DNA of 64,000 nucleotides from Microbulbifer aggregans (GTDB lineage Bacteria > Pseudomonadota > Gammaproteobacteria > Pseudomonadales > Cellvibrionaceae), in NCBI RefSeq assembly GCF_020524005.1, contig NZ_JAIVKK010000013.1, positions 1-64,000 on the forward strand, given 5' to 3'. The notes below the pieces were generated by a model. That model had not been told where the DNA came from. It did not search any database and saw only the letters and a program-made list of their open reading frames with translations. How positions within the stretch are numbered: position 1 is the stretch's first letter; each line of letters starts with the position of its first letter. This document shows, piece after piece, positions 56,851-64,000 of the stretch. Position numbers and translations under genes: made by a program.

Positions 56851-57636
56851 ATGATGCTAGAGAATAAAAAAGCGATAGTGACCGGTGGTGCGTCAGGCAT
56901 TGGTGAACAGATCGTACGTCTGTTTCACGCACAGGGTGCCGCCGTGGTAATTGCCGATATCAATCAGGAGAACGGCACCAAACTGGCACGGGCGCTTGGC
57001 GAGCGCGCTTACTGCGTTGCCGTCGATCTGAGTCAGCCTGAAGACATCGAGCGTATGGTCGGTGAGTCCGTGGAAGTCCTGGGCGGGCTGGATATCCTGA
57101 TCAACAATGCCGGGTTCGGCACCTACGGACGCACGCACCTGGTAGACCCGGCGGTGTGGAGCAAGATCATCGATGTAAACCTGAATGCGCTGTTCCATAC
57201 CTGTCGCCACGCACTACCGCACCTGATGAAACGCGGCGGCAGCATTATCAATACCGCGTCCATTTCCGGAGCTGTGGCCGATTACGGCTTCCACGCCTAT
57301 GCCGCGGCAAAAGGTGGGGTAATCAATTACACCCGCAACCTGGCGCTGGACTACGCGCTGGACAATATCCGGGTAAACAGTGTCAGCCCTGGACTGATTG
57401 ACACACCGCTGACCAATGTACTGACCAGCAATCCCGATGTGCTTGGCGTCTTTGAACAGAATATTCCCATGAGCCGCGCGGGTAAACCGTCAGAAGTGGC
57501 CAATGTATTTCTGTTCCTCGCATCCGACATGTCCAGTTATATAACCGGGCAGAACATCGTCGTCGACGGTGGTATGACCGCCTGGAATGGCCAGCCCAGA
57601 TACACCCAGATGTTCGGCGACGTCACCATTCCCTGA
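56851..57636 (+). CDS. SDR-family oxidoreductase
   Basis: A 261-aa classical short-chain dehydrogenase/reductase. The cofactor motif TGGASGIG is near residues 11-18, NNAGF follows, and the catalytic Tyr/Lys are in YAAAKGG. The Asp of IADINQENG after beta-2 favours NAD(H). GGAG precedes ATG 56851. The MDR gene follows after 37 bp in the same operon, so the two may work on one substrate, possibly a ring or side-chain alcohol/enone. The substrate is unknown. Confidence 0.9.
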   Translation: MMLENKKAIVTGGASGIGEQIVRLFHAQGAAVVIADINQENGTKLARALGERAYCVAVDLSQPEDIERMVGESVEVLGGLDILINNAGFGTYGRTHLVDPAVWSKIIDVNLNALFHTCRHALPHLMKRGGSIINTASISGAVADYGFHAYAAAKGGVINYTRNLALDYALDNIRVNSVSPGLIDTPLTNVLTSNPDVLGVFEQNIPMSRAGKPSEVANVFLFLASDMSSYITGQNIVVDGGMTAWNGQPRYTQMFGDVTIP

Positions 57637-57673
57637 TTTCTTCTGCAGCAGTAACGCAACGAGAGTACGTAAA

Positions 57674-58672
57674 GTGAGTAGCATGACCTATAAAGCGATC
57701 CAGTTGAGCAAGCGCCCGAGCGCCGATATCACACCGGATATATTCGAAACCGTAGAGCTGGAAACCCCGGCTCTGGAGGAGGGCCAGTTCCTGGTCAAGC
57801 AGACCTATATGTCTCTCGACCCGGCGATGCGTACCTGGCTGAATCCGCGTGAAGATAGCTATATGCCGCCGGTCCAGGTTGGCGAAGTAATGCGTTCCTA
57901 CGGTGTTGGTGAGGTGGTTCAGTCCCGCAACGCCAATTTTCCGGTCGGTGCACGGGTACTGGGTACCACTGGCTGGGCGGAATATGTCCTTGGCAACGAG
58001 GAAATGCAGGTTGTGGATAGCTCCATCGACCCTGAAGCACTGCTGTCCGTGTTCTATGTCACCGGCCTGACGGCCTATGTAGGCCTGATCAGCATTGGCC
58101 GGCCGAAAGCTGGCGAGACGATTCTGATCAGTGGCGCAGCGGGTTCTGTTGGTTCCCTGGCAGGTCAGATTGCCAAAGCCGAAGGCCTGCGTGTTGTGGG
58201 TACCGCGGGCAGTGAAGAGAAATGTCGCTGGCTGGAAGACGAGCTCGGCTTCGACAAGGCGATCAACTACAAGTCTGACGACCTTGCCGCGCAACTGGAT
58301 GAAGCCTGCCCGAACGGCATCGACCTGTTTTTCGAAAATACCGGCGGCCCGATCCAGCAACTGGCTTACGAGCGCATGAACCGCTTCGGACGTATCCTCG
58401 TGTGCGGCATGATTGCCGAGTACAACTTCGAGAAACCCGCACCGGGTCCGAACTGGATGGACATCAACCTTAAAGGCCTGCGGGTAGAAGGCTTCGTAGT
58501 GCCAGATCACCTGGACAAAGCGCAGGAAGCCACCGAGGCTCTGGCCAAGTATGTACAGAATGGCCAGATCCGCTTCCGCAGCCATGTGCTTGATGGGCTG
58601 GAGAGTGCCGTGGAGGGGGTCAACCTGTTATTTAACGGCGGTAATCAGGGTAAGTTGCTGGTTAAACTGTAA
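57674..58672 (+). CDS. MDR-family NADP-dependent oxidoreductase (alkenal/curcumin-reductase type)
   Basis: A 332-aa zinc-free medium-chain reductase. The LTB4-dehydrogenase/CurA motifs are present: SLDPAMRTWL, VTGLTAYVGL, then NADP-binding SGAAGSVGSLAGQIAK, and DLFFENTGGPI and VCGMIAEYN. The class reduces conjugated double bonds with NADPH. GTG 57674 with GAGAG upstream is chosen; ATG 57683 is possible. It follows the SDR gene by 37 bp and ends at a strong terminator. Confidence 0.9.
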   Translation: MSSMTYKAIQLSKRPSADITPDIFETVELETPALEEGQFLVKQTYMSLDPAMRTWLNPREDSYMPPVQVGEVMRSYGVGEVVQSRNANFPVGARVLGTTGWAEYVLGNEEMQVVDSSIDPEALLSVFYVTGLTAYVGLISIGRPKAGETILISGAAGSVGSLAGQIAKAEGLRVVGTAGSEEKCRWLEDELGFDKAINYKSDDLAAQLDEACPNGIDLFFENTGGPIQQLAYERMNRFGRILVCGMIAEYNFEKPAPGPNWMDINLKGLRVEGFVVPDHLDKAQEATEALAKYVQNGQIRFRSHVLDGLESAVEGVNLLFNGGNQGKLLVKL

Positions 58673-58701
58673 AGCGTAAGGACTCGAAAGCAACTTAAAC
58701 G

Positions 58702-58731
58702 AAAAGCCCCACCGGATGGTGGGGCTTTTTT
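58702..58731 (+). terminator. Rho-independent terminator after the SDR-MDR operon
   Basis: AAGCCCCACC (58704-58713) pairs with GGTGGGGCTT (58718-58727) around GGAT and is followed by a T-tract. It is a strong intrinsic terminator. Confidence 0.93.
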
Positions 58732-58783
58732 ATAATTTCCAAAATGCGGGACGGCGCTACTTCGTCTACTTCACATACTCCGC

Positions 58784-60097
58784 TCAGGATACCGGATCAA
58801 CCTGCTCAACACCGGACTTGTGTGCTACGAGCACGGAATAGATCTGGCTTAACTCTTTACCCTTCACGCTCCAGCTAAATTCATTGGCTCTCATTCGCGC
58901 CTGCTCGGCAAGGCGATGTCTCGCTTCCGGATCATCACGTAAATGTGTGATTGCCTTTGCGAGTGAATCGATCACATGCTTCCTTCCCAGTGGCGCGATC
59001 TTGATGCCATCTTTCTCTGTAACATATTCCCCAATTCCGCCATTATCAACAACGATGCATGGGGTGCCGCAGGCCATTGCTTCCATAACCACGGCGCCAC
59101 CAAACTCCCTGATTGAGGGGAAGCAGAATAGGTCACTTTGTGAGAGATGCTCGGCTACTTCCTGGTGTGGAATATTACCGGTAAAGGTAACAATATCGTC
59201 GAGAGCGAGTTTTTTACTGGTTTGCTGAAGTTCAGTGCGCTGGGAGCCATCCCCTACGATAGTGAGCTGTAGCCTGTGTCTATTGGAGCTTTCCTGAACG
59301 ATTTTATGAATAGCCTCCAGTAACATATCGCAACCTTTATAAGGTTCGAGCCTGCCAACAAAAAGCAGCCTTATGTCATTCTGGCTGGCTTCCCTTTCCC
59401 CGTTAACTTCCTGCTGGGGCCTGTAGAAATTGTCCGGAACACCATTTTCATACATTAAAGCGAGTTTGGTTTTTGAAACGCGGAGGTTCTTTTCGATCCA
59501 GTCCTTGGTATAAGTCGAACCTGAAAGAATCAGATCTGCCCGCTTGTATGTGGCGTGATATCCAGGGATAAGCCAGCGTCCGATAGACCTGAGAAAATAC
59601 AAAGCGCTAAATTCTTTTCGTCCTGTCTTCTTAAATGCATCCGGAAAAGGTACGCCGCCATTCACCGGGCCCATCAAAAAAGGAATATCGTTGCAGTATT
59701 TTGAGATATTGTAGGGATACCTTGGCATCATGGGCGTCATGGCGTGCACAATGTCAAATTCCCTATTTTTTATTCTATGACGGAAAAGTGAAACGACCGC
59801 TTTATCGAAGAAGTGATAGATTGGAAACTGTAAAGCGTGTCTCAAGGGCCAGATTACCTGGCCTCTCAAAGTACTTAGCTTTACGATTGCACGGTAATAG
59901 AAATTCTCGAATGCACCTGGCGTTATATAAATAATCTCTCTTTCTCCCCGTATTTTTTCCAAAGCCTCACGATTTCGACAGTGGGTTACCAGGGTTACAT
60001 CGCAGAATTTACTGGTCTGCTCGTAAAAATAATAGCCGACCAATGGAACGGAGCTAAACTCCGGGTTGCAGCTTTCTATAACGAGAAGAGCTTTCAT
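58784..60097 (-). CDS. Glycosyltransferase family 4 protein
   Basis: A 437-aa GT-B glycosyltransferase. The N-terminal half has hydrophobic segments and FDIVHAMTPMMPRYPYN. The C-terminal half has RLLFVGRLEPYKG, the donor-site EX7E motif FGGAVVMEAMACGTPCIV and a final helix WSVKGKELSQIY. It transfers a sugar from a nucleotide-sugar to a glycan, probably surface polysaccharide, as a flippase gene lies 3.4 kb away on the same strand. AT-richer than the preceding operon. The acceptor is unknown. Confidence 0.9.
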   Translation of the reverse strand: MKALLVIESCNPEFSSVPLVGYYFYEQTSKFCDVTLVTHCRNREALEKIRGEREIIYITPGAFENFYYRAIVKLSTLRGQVIWPLRHALQFPIYHFFDKAVVSLFRHRIKNREFDIVHAMTPMMPRYPYNISKYCNDIPFLMGPVNGGVPFPDAFKKTGRKEFSALYFLRSIGRWLIPGYHATYKRADLILSGSTYTKDWIEKNLRVSKTKLALMYENGVPDNFYRPQQEVNGEREASQNDIRLLFVGRLEPYKGCDMLLEAIHKIVQESSNRHRLQLTIVGDGSQRTELQQTSKKLALDDIVTFTGNIPHQEVAEHLSQSDLFCFPSIREFGGAVVMEAMACGTPCIVVDNGGIGEYVTEKDGIKIAPLGRKHVIDSLAKAITHLRDDPEARHRLAEQARMRANEFSWSVKGKELSQIYSVLVAHKSGVEQVDPVS

Positions 60098-60413
60098 ATC
60101 GTGGATAGTCCATTCCTTTGTATCTAGATGTGTCAGGCTTAAGAAGGGTATGAGTACTTTCGATGCTTAGATTGCCGGAAAAATAGCTCGTTTTCAGTTG
60201 TACCGGAGGTGAAAAATTTCACCCGCAGACAATAGGGGATATTTTTGACGGTAAAATTTTGTTCCAGATTACCAGAACAGTTTAAGCGTAGATATGGGGC
60301 GCTAAAAAAGATGGCGCATATTTAAACGTGCGATCTTGCAGTGTGGTCGCCGGTATTCACAGGAGCGTGATGGCGGAATAGGCAGGTGGATAGGAATCTT
60401 CTGGATCTTTAAA
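60098..60413. other. AT-rich non-coding stretch upstream of the glycosyltransferase gene
   Basis: About 315 bp without an open frame of interest, between a glycosyltransferase gene and the terminator of the Ig-like lipoprotein gene. It should hold the glycosyltransferase promoter; no clear boxes or repeats were recognised. Confidence 0.6.
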
Positions 60414-60448
60414 TAAGAAGCCGCGCATTTTCTAGGCACGGCTTCTTA
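60414..60448 (-). terminator. Terminator hairpin after the Ig-like lipoprotein gene
   Basis: A 10-bp perfect stem TAAGAAGCCG/CGGCTTCTTA (60414-60423, 60439-60448) with a 15-nt loop is followed on the minus strand by TTTAAAG. It lies 10 bp beyond the lipoprotein gene. Confidence 0.7.
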
Positions 60449-60458
60449 AAGTTACAGT

Positions 60459-62717
60459 CTAACGCGCGGGCGGAAGAGGAATCGATAACTCATTGGGAAC
60501 AGCCGCAACACAATTTTTCGTCGCTGCGTAGACTCGGTCCATGTCCATGAGTCCATCTGTGACTTCAATCGGGTTGTAGCCGCAGGCGGGGTTCTCTGAA
60601 TTGAACTGGGTTCCCCTTTCAACAACATTGACACCACCCATTTTTAACTGGAATGCACCGGTGTCCACCTTGTCTTGCAGAAATGAATTATTAAAAATTC
60701 CAGAGTAAAAATGTGCGTGGTTCGCGACCATTGCCGCTGATGTGTGGCCGGGATCCTGTATCGTATCGTTAAAAATATTATCGATGACGAAAACGAAGTG
60801 GGGTGCCCAGTGCATCGTTGAATCTGTAGGACGAATGTGACCCCCCGAATCAAAATCCTCGGCCACTTTATTGTTTAACTGTATGCTGTCACTGGCGGGA
60901 CGAAGAGTAAGGCGACTTTTGGGGCCGCTCCCGCCAATATGATTGCCTCGTAGCCAGCTATTGGAAACTACCATGCCCCAAATACCCATGAACCTCGCGT
61001 TGTGTTCGTCGGCTGTTTTTGCTTCCACACCAGCCATACCGCTATTAATGAGGTTGCATTCGTTAAAGCAGCCGATATTGACCTTGGGCAAATTATTGGC
61101 GTTGCTCTTAACTACGGAGTCCGTCAGGAAAAGGCCATAAGGCAGCGGGACGAGGTCGCAGTCCAGTTCGTCGGGGTTATTAGTGCAAAAAGTCGTTGCA
61201 TTACCAAAAAAGAAAGAGCCTTCGTATGTGGCATCGTTGGCCCAATTCAAATCAAGATCGTGATATGTCTGAAGTGTTCCCGACATTCCGGCAGTGGCCC
61301 GGCCGATACGCAGCCCGGTGAGTGTAATATTGTAAGCCCAGCCTTTGTTGATATAGCCATTGCTATCGCGACTGAGCATATCGTAAGCGTTAGCAGAGGA
61401 CGTATTGGGCGCCTTGTCATTGCAGCCTGTATCCACGCCAATAACCGCGAGGGGAACCAGCGGGCGTGCACCGGCTCCATACCGATCTATAGTGACGTTC
61501 TTTTCCGTATACCCGATGCATATATCGCCATGTGTTTCACCAGCATGGAGCAGAACACGCTTACCACTAAAGCCGCCAGCGTCGGGCATACGGGCTGCTT
61601 GTTGGGCGCCAGCGGGGCATCCATCATAATTTCCGGCGGGAGATACACAGAGCGTGTTAGCCGCGGTGTAATAGTTCTCCTGGCTCCTGATGGTAACCGT
61701 GATAAATTCATCATTGTAAATTCCATCAGGATTCTGCACCCTTACTCCAACACGGTAAGTGCAGCTGCCATTTTCATAGCGGCTACTTTCTGGTGTACAG
61801 GTAAAGGTATGTATGGCTCTGGGGGCTGGTCCGACTTGGGAATTGCGACTATTGCCGGTCGTTGCGAATTCTCCGGAATCCGGATCGTCAAAATCAAAGT
61901 GATAGCTCAACCACTGTCCTGTAGCACACGCAGTCGCATCGTTACCACCTTGAAAGTCCTCGCAACTCACGTCCGTCGAGTCTTGAGCAGAAAAATAAAC
62001 GGTCTCGGGCGAGACACCTTCCACTCGAGTAAGAACACGCAGGCTGGCTGCAATATCGTCAGACTGGACGTCAGAATTACTGACATGAACTGTGCGAACA
62101 ATTGAAGCAGTTTCTCCATCCGTATTCGCTACGGAGTAAGTAAGTGGGTAACTTCCTGCGATGGAGGTGTCGACGGACCCTTCAACCTGAATCTGATCCG
62201 ATAAATCCTGTTCACCATCTTTAGCAGTTGCACCGGGATCTTCAAAGGGCTCACCTACAGGGATGACCAGTGAACGGCTGCCGTTCAGTTTGATGACCAG
62301 CCCCGCTGATTCTGGTTCCAGAATTGTCAGGGTGCGGCTTTTCTCGATGGCAGCCTTGCCCTGTTCGTCGCTCACGTTATACGTAATCTGGACTGTGCCG
62401 GCGGTAGACGTATCAATATTGGCCGGCGAGCGAACAACGCTGGATGTCAGGTCACCATCTTCGGCATCATCCGCGGAAAAGCCTGGATCAACAAACGCGT
62501 CTCCCGCGGTAATCTCCACGCTGGCTGCGCCTTTGAGAGTAATGACGGGTGCGGCATTGGTAGAGCCTGAGCCACTGCTGGACCCGCTTCCTGACCCACC
62601 TCCTGAACTGCTACTGCCACCGGGATCTGGCCGCAGGTCACCTTTATTGGAGCCGCCTCCACCGCCGCATGCGGCGACGACGACGCAGGTTAGTAAGATC
62701 AAGGTTTTTCTGAACAT
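60459..62717 (-). CDS. Lipoprotein with DUF5011 Ig-like domains and a beta-helix-like C-terminus
   Basis: A 752-aa surface-type lipoprotein. A lipoprotein signal (TCVVVAACGGGG) is followed by a Gly/Ser-rich linker (to about residue 55). Two DUF5011 Ig-like repeats follow (about 56-130 with AGDAFVDPGFSADDAEDGD, and 137-212 with VGEPFEDPGATAKD). A PKD-like stretch (about 220-340) precedes a C-terminal right-handed beta-helix-like region (about 350-752, with TLTGLRIGRAT and SNSWLRGNHIGGSG). Beta-helix folds often bind or cut polysaccharides; no catalytic residues are evident. An open frame to 62759 is longer, but ATG 62717 puts the lipobox at the start. The nearby glycosyltransferase and flippase genes make a link to surface polysaccharide plausible. 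Confidence 0.82.
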   Translation of the reverse strand: MFRKTLILLTCVVVAACGGGGGSNKGDLRPDPGGSSSSGGGSGSGSSSGSGSTNAAPVITLKGAASVEITAGDAFVDPGFSADDAEDGDLTSSVVRSPANIDTSTAGTVQITYNVSDEQGKAAIEKSRTLTILEPESAGLVIKLNGSRSLVIPVGEPFEDPGATAKDGEQDLSDQIQVEGSVDTSIAGSYPLTYSVANTDGETASIVRTVHVSNSDVQSDDIAASLRVLTRVEGVSPETVYFSAQDSTDVSCEDFQGGNDATACATGQWLSYHFDFDDPDSGEFATTGNSRNSQVGPAPRAIHTFTCTPESSRYENGSCTYRVGVRVQNPDGIYNDEFITVTIRSQENYYTAANTLCVSPAGNYDGCPAGAQQAARMPDAGGFSGKRVLLHAGETHGDICIGYTEKNVTIDRYGAGARPLVPLAVIGVDTGCNDKAPNTSSANAYDMLSRDSNGYINKGWAYNITLTGLRIGRATAGMSGTLQTYHDLDLNWANDATYEGSFFFGNATTFCTNNPDELDCDLVPLPYGLFLTDSVVKSNANNLPKVNIGCFNECNLINSGMAGVEAKTADEHNARFMGIWGMVVSNSWLRGNHIGGSGPKSRLTLRPASDSIQLNNKVAEDFDSGGHIRPTDSTMHWAPHFVFVIDNIFNDTIQDPGHTSAAMVANHAHFYSGIFNNSFLQDKVDTGAFQLKMGGVNVVERGTQFNSENPACGYNPIEVTDGLMDMDRVYAATKNCVAAVPNELSIPLPPAR

Positions 62718-63457
62718 AGGTACATCCCCAAGGGTTTCATAGCATGATAAGCACGCCATGCTATGGATACTGTGACTAGTAGCGCAGTTGGTAGAAGTGT
62801 TTATAGCGAAACTGAATAAGACTGTAGGCCAGATCTATATGTATCAATTACCACGCAAAAAATGTTGTGACTGCGAATTGCCGGGTGGGTCATGAGCAAT
62901 ACAAATTGGTCTCGACCTATTGGTCGGCTTCCGCTTTTTTGAAACCAATCATTCACATTGATTGGCGATATCCGGACGGTGTTGACGATCATGCGAAGCT
63001 TCTGGCGCCAGTCGTGTCAGAGTGGCACAAGCAGCTTTTAGTTCCGGATGATTTGCCGGTACGGGCGATCAGAATCAAACACTTCAAAATGAAACTGCAC
63101 AGCTGAGATATGGATCCAAGCTGATTAGTTGCAACAACAGTATTGGTGCTCGTTGCGAGTTGACCCCCTGAATATGATGAAATTTGTCTTAGGTTAGGCT
63201 GAGTGAGAACTCCCTCACAGGGATGTGAGGAGTTTAGTGTGTGCGATACGGCCAAAAGATATCAGAGAGTCTGTTTTACAGAGTTTTAATCCGCTACAAG
63301 GTTCTCGTTGAGTGAGACTGGCGGCGCCATGATAGTGCCGTCGACTATTTTTTCTCATGAATATTGGCGCTCAAGTATTGAGAGTAGGAAGGGTGCGCGC
63401 GCCTTGCTCTTACATGTAAAAAGTATGCAAGTAGAAGGTTTGTGCGTAACCATCGAA
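62718..63457. other. AT-rich stretch with no convincing gene
   Basis: About 740 bp. The best open frames (plus strand 62867-63106, minus strand 62801-62992 and 62989-63255) lack ribosome-binding sites and resemble nothing I know. The stretch may hold the promoter of the lipoprotein gene at its left end and the 3' flank of the flippase gene at its right end. Confidence 0.55.
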
Positions 63458-64000
63458 TCAGAATACTTTTTTAAGCTCATCAAAAAGAAATAGCAGCCAG
63501 AGGCCGAAAGGTATGGTGATTATGATCGAATCAAGCAGGAATAATTTCTTAGTAAAATAATGGCGTGTAGAAAACGCTGCGAATATCCCGAATAGAAGTT
63601 GGGAATATGAGACGCCAAGAATCAATCCGCTTGTCCCAAAAGATAGGTACCCGAGTAGCATCGCACTAGCCAGGAGAATCGATTGAACGATTCTCACCTT
63701 GAATAGAGCTCTTGAATTAGCGTGTGCTTTGAAAATCGGTAGATAGCAGTTAGCAACGATGAGTCCAACCGATCCTGCAGCAATTGTGGCAAGGATGGGG
63801 CCTACTGCGGCGTATTCTTCTTCGTAAACCAAGTCTACGATAATGTTGGATCCGGCGCATAAAAGTGCAATACCAATCGAAGAGCCTATCAGGATCATTG
63901 ACCGTATTTTGATCGCAATCAGATCAATGTTTTTGCTCTCTCGGTATTTGGTGTATACAGGGAAAAGCCATTTGTCGCTCAGGTTTTGCGCTATACCACA
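63458..64000 (-). CDS. Oligosaccharide flippase-like membrane protein, C-terminal part, truncated by window edge
   Basis: The minus-strand frame stays open through base 64000 and ends at 63458, giving about 180 residues. It has several hydrophobic segments (e.g. GIALLCAGSNIIVDL, IAAGSVGLIVANCYL, LASAMLLGYLSF, IIITIPFGLWLLFLF), the pattern of the C-terminal half of a Wzx-type polysaccharide transporter (MATE-like MOP superfamily). EEYAAVGPILATIAAG is typical. With the GT4 gene downstream it suggests an exopolysaccharide or O-antigen locus continuing beyond the window. Confidence 0.75.
   Translation of the reverse strand, partial: CGIAQNLSDKWLFPVYTKYRESKNIDLIAIKIRSMILIGSSIGIALLCAGSNIIVDLVYEEEYAAVGPILATIAAGSVGLIVANCYLPIFKAHANSRALFKVRIVQSILLASAMLLGYLSFGTSGLILGVSYSQLLFGIFAAFSTRHYFTKKLFLLDSIIITIPFGLWLLFLFDELKKVF

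Noticed and set aside
62867-63106. A 79-codon plus-strand gene
   Set aside because: No ribosome-binding site, no recognisable domain, and it overlaps equally plausible frames on the other strand.

Overview
The window reads as chromosomal DNA of a marine, heterotrophic gammaproteobacterium of the Cellvibrionales type. Microbulbifer or a close relative is plausible from the many TonB-dependent receptors, the flavin halogenase next to FecI/FecR, and a tyrosine-catabolic operon. This is inferred from gene content only. Most genes are GC-rich. Three stretches are clearly AT-richer and hold accessory-looking genes: about 34.4-36.3 kb, 43.9-47.9 kb and 58.8-64.0 kb.

Layout. The window opens inside a 5S rRNA gene (end of an rRNA operon) with its terminator. 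A non-coding stretch of about 0.9 kb follows, carrying many DnaA-box-like 9-mers, then ferredoxin-NADP reductase (fpr) and a 21-bp perfect inverted-repeat element. Next are yqiJ and the flotillin yqiK. A co-oriented minus-strand uptake locus (13.6 to 4.7 kb) runs STN-TonB receptor, ECF sigma factor, FecR anti-sigma factor, second TonB receptor and tryptophan-halogenase-type flavoprotein. The plus-strand operon hppD - VOC protein - fumarylacetoacetate hydrolase degrades tyrosine/4-hydroxyphenylpyruvate and has a 20-bp operator-like palindrome in its promoter. A nitrilase, an outer-membrane MetA-type protein and an SDR follow. A peptide-use cluster (DUF885 peptidase, TonB receptor, M19 dipeptidase lipoprotein) comes next.

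The most interesting region is 25.7-31.6 kb, an RNA-repair locus. The CARF/sigma54 regulator RtcR is divergent from rtcB-rtcA, which has a clear -24/-12 promoter. Downstream of rtcA is a structured RNA with a tRNA-like fold (6-nt anticodon loop) nested inside a larger stem that closes over a second T-arm. It is followed by a slipin/SPFH protein with three tandem copies of a lead-in module. This resembles the Y-RNA/tRNA-mimic logic of RtcBA operons, but no Ro (TROVE) gene is in view.

The rest holds pirin, a TauE/SafE permease and an MDR oxidoreductase. An AT-rich three-gene cassette follows: an unrecognised NC-motif protein, a lipoprotein and a membrane-anchored alpha/beta hydrolase. Then come a MORN-repeat/C13 (legumain-like) peptidase fusion, a CAP protein, MtgA, a Tat-exported PhoD phosphatase and a TonB receptor. 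An AT-rich operon of three exported proteins, a secreted EEP-family enzyme and a RoxA-like dihaem oxygenase follow. Next are KatG, MarR and AraC regulators, a haem-bearing Vgb-type beta-propeller, and an SDR/MDR pair. The window ends in surface-polysaccharide-type genes (GT4 glycosyltransferase, Ig-like/beta-helix lipoprotein, truncated flippase). No CRISPR array, insertion sequence, prophage or complete canonical tRNA was found.
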